A DNA stretch of 46,806 nt from the NCBI GenBank assembly GCA_023421075.1, contig JAEZUM010000029.1:1-46806 (forward strand), written 5' to 3'. Source of the DNA: Bacillota bacterium (GTDB taxonomy: Bacteria; Bacillota; Clostridia; Lachnospirales; Lachnospiraceae). The position numbers were made by a program, and so were the translations under genes. Of the stretch, positions 42,190-46,806 are shown piece by piece. The notes under the pieces were generated by a model that was not told the origin of the DNA, searched no databases, and saw only the letters and a list, made by a program, of their open reading frames with translations. How positions within the stretch are numbered: the stretch's first letter is position 1; every line of letters begins with the position of its first letter.

Positions 42190-44877
42190 ATGAAAGAACG
42201 TAATTTTAATAGATGGCTGATCATTTTACTAATCCTTACACTGGCTATTCCACAAATATACTTAGGAGATGTTCCAAAGGTTTCGGCGGCTTGGACTGCT
42301 ACCGTTACTTCAAAAACCTTGAATGTAAGGGAGGAGCCTTCTACCACCGCAGCCAAGGTTCAACTAGGCGATGCTTATGTGTACCTGAACCAGAATGAAA
42401 CAGCGAATATTATCAGTGAGGAGGGGGATTTTTATTATGTTTCCCTCAAGTTTAATGGTAAGACAGTAAAAGGGTATATCCATAAGGATTATGTGACGGT
42501 ATCGGGAAAACCGGAACCCACAGCAACACCGACACCGACTCCCAAACCAACACAAGCGCCGACTACTACACCGAAGCCGGGTACATCAGAGGCTGTGGTG
42601 ATTAATAAAGAGATTAATCTTAAGGCTTCGATTACAGCATCCTCGTTAAATGTCCGCAGTGGTCCCGGAACCGGTTATGCGAAGGTTGGAGGATTGACGA
42701 AGGGCGAGAAGGTCACTGTAATCAACGAAGAGATGATTGATGGTGCAGAATGGTATGGTATTTCTTTTCAATCTGCAGGAAAGACGATAACAGGATATGT
42801 TCTCAGCACCTATGTGAAAATGTCCTTTGACAGTACGATAAAGGGTGAAGTAGATGTTAAGAGCCTTAAGATACGGTCCTCAGCAGGTACGAACGCGGCA
42901 TATCTGAAGAATAGCAAAGGCAGTATCATTTCCCTGAAAGAGAATAAAGCTCTTACTATTATCGATGAGGTAACCGTATCAGGGGTGAAATGGTTGAAGG
43001 TAACTGCTACGGTCAGCGAGAAGAAGTATACGGGTTTTGTTGAAGCAAGCCAGGTGAATTTCAAGGTGACTGAGGTTCAGGCAACCCCTACCCCTAAGGC
43101 AACGCCTACACCGAAACCCACACCGACCCCAAAGGCAACACCGACACCGAAGGCAACGCCTACACCGAAGCCTGCATCTACCCCGATGCCGACGCCTACG
43201 ATAACACCATCACCTACGCCTACGATTGGACCGACCCCGACACCGGATCCCCTCCTACAGCAGGAATTTTTATATGTAGCAAACAATAATATCATGGCTT
43301 CCATTACAAAACCGGTCAACGGTTATGTTTGTAATACGATCATTGTTAACCTGGTCAGGGATTATAATACAGGTGAATTCCTATATGATGCTTATAACAA
43401 TATTTTATTTTTGAAGAATAAAGAAAAGGTATTAGTCACTGCAGTCGAACGCTCCTTTACGGACACCTGGTACCTGGTTTCTCTGGAGAGTGGTATTTAC
43501 GGCTATGTGAAAGCAGAATATATCTATATATCGGATGGATCCGGCAGCTCCGGTGGAGCAGCACCGACACCGACACCGGTGATTACCGATAATATGGATT
43601 TTGAGACAAAGCTGTCACTGCAAGGTTTCCCGGAGAGTTATAAGGCAGGACTCAGACAGTTGCATGCCATGTATCCGAATTGGGAATTTAGAGCATATCA
43701 TACCGGGCTGGATTGGAATACGGTTATTACAGCCGAAAGCGTTCCCGGCAAGAATGTAATACCGAACACCAAGGGCGTTGAGTGGAAGTCCTTAGAAAGC
43801 GGAGCTTATAACTGGAAAACGGATACCTTTATTGTCTTTGACGGTTCCACCTGGGTTACTGCTTCTAAGGCTGCGATCGAGTACTATATGGACCCTCGTA
43901 ATTTTTTGACAACAAACGGTATCTTCCAATTCGAATTGTTAAAATATCAAGATGCTTACCAGAACCTTGCAGGTGTGGAGAACATACTAAAGGGAACGGC
44001 AATGTACAATGCGAATTATACATATACGGATGACAACGGAGTCACGAATACAATGTCTTATGCTCAGACCTTTATCGAGGCGGCAAAGTATTCCGGCGTC
44101 AGTCCTTACCATCTGGCCTCTCGTGTGAAGCAGGAGGTGGTTACCGGCCCTACTACCTTGAGTAATAGTGTATCCGGTACCTATAGCGGATATGAAGGTT
44201 TATATAATTTCTATAATATTGGAGCAAATGACAGTGCCGGAGGCGGAGCTGTCGCGAATGGATTAAAATTTGCAAGAAACGGTAGTACCAATGCCGTAAC
44301 GAATCTCCAATATAAGATTCCCTGGACAAGTCCTTTCCGATCCATTGTAGGTGGCTCCTACTTTATCGGTGGAAGCTATATCAACCGTGGACAGGATACG
44401 ATATACCTTCAGAAGTTTAATGTCACCCCGATTTCAACCTACTACCACCAGTATATGACCAATGTAGAAGCACCTTATGCAGAAGGAAAGAAGATATTGA
44501 CTGCTTATAACGGTATGGCTTCTTCACCGATCATATTCTCCATACCGGTTTACCTGAATATGCCTTCTGTTGCATGTCCTCAGCCGACGACAATGTTCAA
44601 TCCGAATAATCGTATGAAGAGTCTGAAGATTCTGGATGCACAGGGTAATGAGCTTGCTATCACACCGACCTTCAGTCAGACAGAATATAACTATTACCTG
44701 ATTGTAGGCAACGCAGTGAATTCTGTACAGATCAATGCAACTACGGTTAGTAAGAAGGCGACCATCAGTGGTGGTGGAACCATTCCTCTGAATGTAGGAG
44801 CCAATACCGTAATCGTTTCGGTAATTGCTGAAAATGGAAGCATTGCAAATTATACAATCAATATCGTAAGGGAATAA
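42190..44877 (+). CDS. Secreted SH3b-repeat protein with glucosaminidase-like and cadherin-like domains
   Basis: From ATG 42190 (GAAAGGGG upstream) the product is 895 aa. In order it has a signal peptide (1-33), an SH3b domain (35-95), a Thr/Pro linker, two SH3b domains (about 140-295), a second ATPTPK-type Pro/Thr linker (about 300-355), a further SH3b-like domain (360-450), and a glucosaminidase-like region (about 475-790, YPNWEFRAYHTGLDWNTVI, SPYHLASRVKQEVVTG). It ends in a cadherin-like beta-sandwich (about 805-895). It probably binds and cuts peptidoglycan. No LPXTG motif is seen. The next gene shares the C-terminal domain type. Confidence 0.85.
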   Translation: MKERNFNRWLIILLILTLAIPQIYLGDVPKVSAAWTATVTSKTLNVREEPSTTAAKVQLGDAYVYLNQNETANIISEEGDFYYVSLKFNGKTVKGYIHKDYVTVSGKPEPTATPTPTPKPTQAPTTTPKPGTSEAVVINKEINLKASITASSLNVRSGPGTGYAKVGGLTKGEKVTVINEEMIDGAEWYGISFQSAGKTITGYVLSTYVKMSFDSTIKGEVDVKSLKIRSSAGTNAAYLKNSKGSIISLKENKALTIIDEVTVSGVKWLKVTATVSEKKYTGFVEASQVNFKVTEVQATPTPKATPTPKPTPTPKATPTPKATPTPKPASTPMPTPTITPSPTPTIGPTPTPDPLLQQEFLYVANNNIMASITKPVNGYVCNTIIVNLVRDYNTGEFLYDAYNNILFLKNKEKVLVTAVERSFTDTWYLVSLESGIYGYVKAEYIYISDGSGSSGGAAPTPTPVITDNMDFETKLSLQGFPESYKAGLRQLHAMYPNWEFRAYHTGLDWNTVITAESVPGKNVIPNTKGVEWKSLESGAYNWKTDTFIVFDGSTWVTASKAAIEYYMDPRNFLTTNGIFQFELLKYQDAYQNLAGVENILKGTAMYNANYTYTDDNGVTNTMSYAQTFIEAAKYSGVSPYHLASRVKQEVVTGPTTLSNSVSGTYSGYEGLYNFYNIGANDSAGGGAVANGLKFARNGSTNAVTNLQYKIPWTSPFRSIVGGSYFIGGSYINRGQDTIYLQKFNVTPISTYYHQYMTNVEAPYAEGKKILTAYNGMASSPIIFSIPVYLNMPSVACPQPTTMFNPNNRMKSLKILDAQGNELAITPTFSQTEYNYYLIVGNAVNSVQINATTVSKKATISGGGTIPLNVGANTVIVSVIAENGSIANYTINIVRE
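43081..43260 (+). repeat. In-gene Pro/Thr linker repeat
   Basis: Roughly 180 nt of degenerate tandem repeats of about 18 nt encode PTPKAT-like units between the SH3b domains. Such repeats may vary in copy number between strains. The antisense reading frame gives a GVGVGVG-like open frame that is an artefact. Confidence 0.8.
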
Positions 44878-44936
44878 TAAGCTTTGCAATGGTAAGATAT
44901 CGTGGCAACAGACTTTGAATTACGACAGTGATGATG

Positions 44937-44975
44937 AATCCGGCCGCGGGTGTGTAACCTGTCGGCCGGATTTTG
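44937..44975 (+). terminator. Intrinsic terminator after the SH3b gene
   Basis: A perfect 10-bp GC-rich stem (44937-44946 with 44963-44972) has a 16-nt loop and a short TTTT. It lies 23 nt before the start of the next gene, so it may also lie in that gene's leader if transcription reads through. Confidence 0.7.
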
Positions 44976-44995
44976 TAAGAAAAGGGGATAATTTT

Positions 44996-46237
44996 ATGAG
45001 AATACGTATAAAACATTATATGATAGCCTTTTTATTGCTACTTCTTGTGGTAGGAATGTTGTATGATGAGGTCGCCTACGCAGCCAGTGCAGAGGTGGCG
45101 TTGTCTTCCGATTCGACTCTGGTAACGGTAGGGGATGAATTCCTGGTATATGTGACGGTTACCTCAGAGGAAGCATTTGGTGATTTTGAAGGTAGCATTA
45201 CTTATGATGATGATATCCTGGAATATCAGGGCGGCGCGAGAAAAATCAAAGGCAGCAGCGGTTATCTTACCGTATCGGATCTGGGGAATACAGACGGAGC
45301 TACTAAACGAAAATATACCATGAAATTCGAAGCAGCTCAGGTGGGTATCTGTAAAATTGCCTTTAGTGACAGAGCAGTTGTATACGAACTAGAAGGGGCA
45401 GAGATGTCAGTTTCCAGCAATGTACTTACCGTTAATGTCGTTGCACCTAAGACCGCTTCCAGCAATGCGAAATTAAAAGCACTAAAAATCAGCCCGCAGA
45501 TATTGACACCGGAATTTAGCACAGATATCTATGAGTATACAACAACGGTGGATAATACAACGCAGCAATTGGTGATTGTAGCATTACCGGAGGATGAGAA
45601 GGCTTCTGTATCGATTGCCGGGAATGAAGCACTGACAGAAGGTGAAAATAAAATCCGGATTACTGTATTAGCGGAATCAGGAGACATCATAGAATATAGT
45701 ATCAATGCTGTGAAGGAAGCAGCTCCTGAGGTGAGTGAAGCACCGGCGGAGGAGCTTCTTCCGGATACGATTCATGGTAATTTTGAAGTAGTTCGAATAG
45801 AGGGTGATAAATTCGCCGTTTATAGCGGACAATATAAATTATTGGAGCCGGGAAGTGATGTGACGATTCCGACAGGTTACCTGAGAACGAAACTGATTCT
45901 TTCGGATATCTCGGTAACAGCTTTCTATCCGGAAGGAAATATGGAGAGCGATTATCTTCTGATTTATGCAGAAAACGAACTGGGCGAAGCAGGCTTTTAT
46001 CGTTATGACAGACTTGAGAGAACCATGCAGCGCTTTGTTCCGGGAGATGAAATCATTGTAGCCGGTGAGGGAGATACCGATATAAAGGATCTGATCAGTT
46101 CAGTGGAATACAGCACTAATCTGAAGAAGGCTGCCATTGTGATCGGAGCACTTAGTGCGTTTTGTGCACTTTTGATTTTCTTGTGTATTCGAATATTCAT
46201 TAAGTCAAAAGGGTATAAAGAGGATGAATTGGATTAA
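44996..46237 (+). CDS. Membrane-anchored protein with cohesin-like and cadherin-like domains
   Basis: From ATG 44996 (AAGGGG upstream) the protein has 413 aa: a signal peptide (1-32), a cohesin-like domain (about 33-150, VTVGDEFLVYVTV, GDFEGSITYDDDILEY), a cadherin-like beta-sandwich (about 155-240), a linker and second beta-rich region (260-375), and one C-terminal membrane helix (about 380-402) with a basic tail. Cohesins bind dockerins in cellulosomes, but many are used for other surface contacts, and no dockerin is seen here. The shared cadherin-like domain with the SH3b protein suggests the two work together. Confidence 0.8.
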   Translation: MRIRIKHYMIAFLLLLLVVGMLYDEVAYAASAEVALSSDSTLVTVGDEFLVYVTVTSEEAFGDFEGSITYDDDILEYQGGARKIKGSSGYLTVSDLGNTDGATKRKYTMKFEAAQVGICKIAFSDRAVVYELEGAEMSVSSNVLTVNVVAPKTASSNAKLKALKISPQILTPEFSTDIYEYTTTVDNTTQQLVIVALPEDEKASVSIAGNEALTEGENKIRITVLAESGDIIEYSINAVKEAAPEVSEAPAEELLPDTIHGNFEVVRIEGDKFAVYSGQYKLLEPGSDVTIPTGYLRTKLILSDISVTAFYPEGNMESDYLLIYAENELGEAGFYRYDRLERTMQRFVPGDEIIVAGEGDTDIKDLISSVEYSTNLKKAAIVIGALSAFCALLIFLCIRIFIKSKGYKEDELD

Positions 46238-46240
46238 TGC

Positions 46241-46268
46241 TTGACAAATGAACCATGTTTGTTATACT
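46241..46268 (+). promoter_or_regulatory. Strong promoter of the gntR-mcsA operon
   Basis: TTGACA (46241-46246) and TATACT (46263-46268) are separated by 16 bp. TATAC-TGAA-GTATA directly overlaps the -10 and forms a short inverted repeat (46263-46276), a possible operator for the GntR protein. Confidence 0.65.
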
Positions 46269-46325
46269 GAAAGTATAACAGCTATAATATGCTGTTTATC
46301 ATGGAAAATAACGAGGTGTATCCGA

Positions 46326-46700
46326 ATGTATGTTGAGATTGATTTTAATAGTGAAGAAGCGATTTATATTCAGTTAAGAAATCAAATTATATATGGTATC
46401 GCTACCTCCCAGCTACAAGAGGGTGAGAATCTTCCTTCCGTAAGAGAACTGGCGGAACACATCGGAATTAATATGCACACCGTTAATAAAGCATATACTA
46501 TATTAAAACAGGAAGGATATCTTAAGCTGGACCGCAGAAAAGGAGCGGTGGTGGCAGTCGACTATAATAAGCTGCAGGCAATCGAGAATATGCGGGATGA
46601 ACTAAGAGTAGTTTTAGCAAGGGCATTTTGCAAAAATATCAGTTGTGAGGAGGCTCATGAAATCGTTAACGATATCTTCAACGAATTTGAAAGGGGGTAA
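46326..46700 (+). CDS. GntR-family regulator, YtrA/YhcF-like
   Basis: From ATG 46326 (CGAGGTG upstream) the product is 125 aa. It is a short GntR protein with the DNA-binding wing-helix (about 5-75: AIYIQLRNQIIYGIA, LPSVRELAEHIGINMHTVNKAY, LKLDRRKGAVVAV) and only a brief helical tail, as in the YtrA subfamily. These often repress their own operon and respond to cell-envelope or metabolic cues. The upstream frame has no RBS near its ATG at 46248 and overlaps the promoter, so 46326 is correct. mcsA follows after 5 nt. Confidence 0.88.
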   Translation: MYVEIDFNSEEAIYIQLRNQIIYGIATSQLQEGENLPSVRELAEHIGINMHTVNKAYTILKQEGYLKLDRRKGAVVAVDYNKLQAIENMRDELRVVLARAFCKNISCEEAHEIVNDIFNEFERG

Positions 46701-46705
46701 TTACA

Positions 46706-46806
46706 ATGTTATGTGACAGATGCCAGAAGAGAGATGCGAAAATATTGTATACTGAGATAATCAATGGAGTGAAGAAAGAGCAGCATCTTTGCGAGGAATG
46801 TGCAAC
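46706..46806 (+). CDS. mcsA: McsA-like zinc-finger protein (partial, cut by window edge)
   Basis: The first 33 residues are visible: MLCDRCQKRDAKILY, then EIINGVKKEQHLCEECA. The Cys pairs (CDRC, CEEC) and the text match the N-terminus of McsA, the zinc-binding activator of the McsB arginine kinase in the CtsR/ClpC stress system. The AAAGGGGG RBS lies inside the end of the GntR gene. In Bacillus this position is preceded by ctsR. Here a GntR-type gene takes that place. The rest of the gene lies outside the window. Confidence 0.8.
   Translation, partial: MLCDRCQKRDAKILYTEIINGVKKEQHLCEECA

Noticed and set aside
43077..43319. Antisense frame rich in Gly-Val repeats
   Set aside because: It is the complement of the Pro/Thr linker repeat of the SH3b protein and has no start signals.

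Overview
The window looks like chromosomal DNA of a low-to-moderate-GC Gram-positive anaerobe. It is most likely a Clostridia/Lachnospiraceae member. This is an inference from gene content: the hprK-ROK kinase-murB-rapZ-whiA-HPr-like cluster, a [FeFe]-hydrogenase with a TSCCCP motif, VanZ, a GntR/McsA pair, strong AGGAGG ribosome sites and TTGACA/TATAAT promoters. Nearly all genes are on the + strand. The exceptions are a left block (DUF6054-like protein, aspartate-racemase-like protein, M28 peptidase), a small acidic membrane protein and the hydrogenase.

Layout. 1-127: probable end of an IS256-like element. 344-3208: three-gene minus operon. 3426-5988: two-component system with an RR/HK overlap and a candidate autoregulatory direct repeat. 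6231-8102: uvrC. 8303-13487: carbon regulation and cell-wall/division cluster (hprK, ROK glucokinase, murB, rapZ, whiA, Crh-like HPr). 13840-15282: membrane-anchored polysaccharide deacetylase. 15465-19968: dnaE-pfkA. 20077-22562: DUF523 protein and an ABC exporter. 23253-24798: ECF sigma factor and its probable anti-sigma partner behind a recognisable ECF promoter. 25483-26703: GT4 glycosyltransferase. 26819-27769: C_GCAxxG_C_C-GNAT fusion. 27933-30485: secreted Ig-like surface protein. 30676-32610: hemerythrin, convergent with the hydrogenase. 32839-38192: VanZ, small membrane protein, M29-like aminopeptidase and ABC transporter operon. 38747-41748: purM-purN-purD. 42190-46237: SH3b/glucosaminidase-like surface protein followed by a membrane-anchored cohesin-like protein. 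46326-end: GntR regulator and the start of mcsA.

The most unusual signal is in the spacers. Three intergenic regions (20512-20721 on the minus strand, 31068-31353 and 38199-38461 on the plus strand) hold long imperfect hairpins. Their outer arms are unrelated in sequence, but they share an asymmetric core. The core has a conserved unpaired-looking segment (ACGCTCTCGCTTGG-like), a stem whose two sides change together between copies, a conserved GGTACATAAG, a second covarying apical stem, and a conserved CTAAGTACC. This pattern of conserved loops with compensatory stems suggests an undescribed structured RNA or hairpin-type mobile element. Each copy starts 0-7 nt after the stop codon of the gene to its left. 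A fourth long palindrome (22652-22923) lacks the core.

Functional themes: HprK and an HPr paralogue with Glu at the His15 position but Ser46 intact suggest Crh-type catabolite signalling. Hemerythrin beside a TSCCCP hydrogenase suggests oxygen handling. The two surface-protein genes at the right share a cadherin-like beta-sandwich domain and probably act together at the cell wall.
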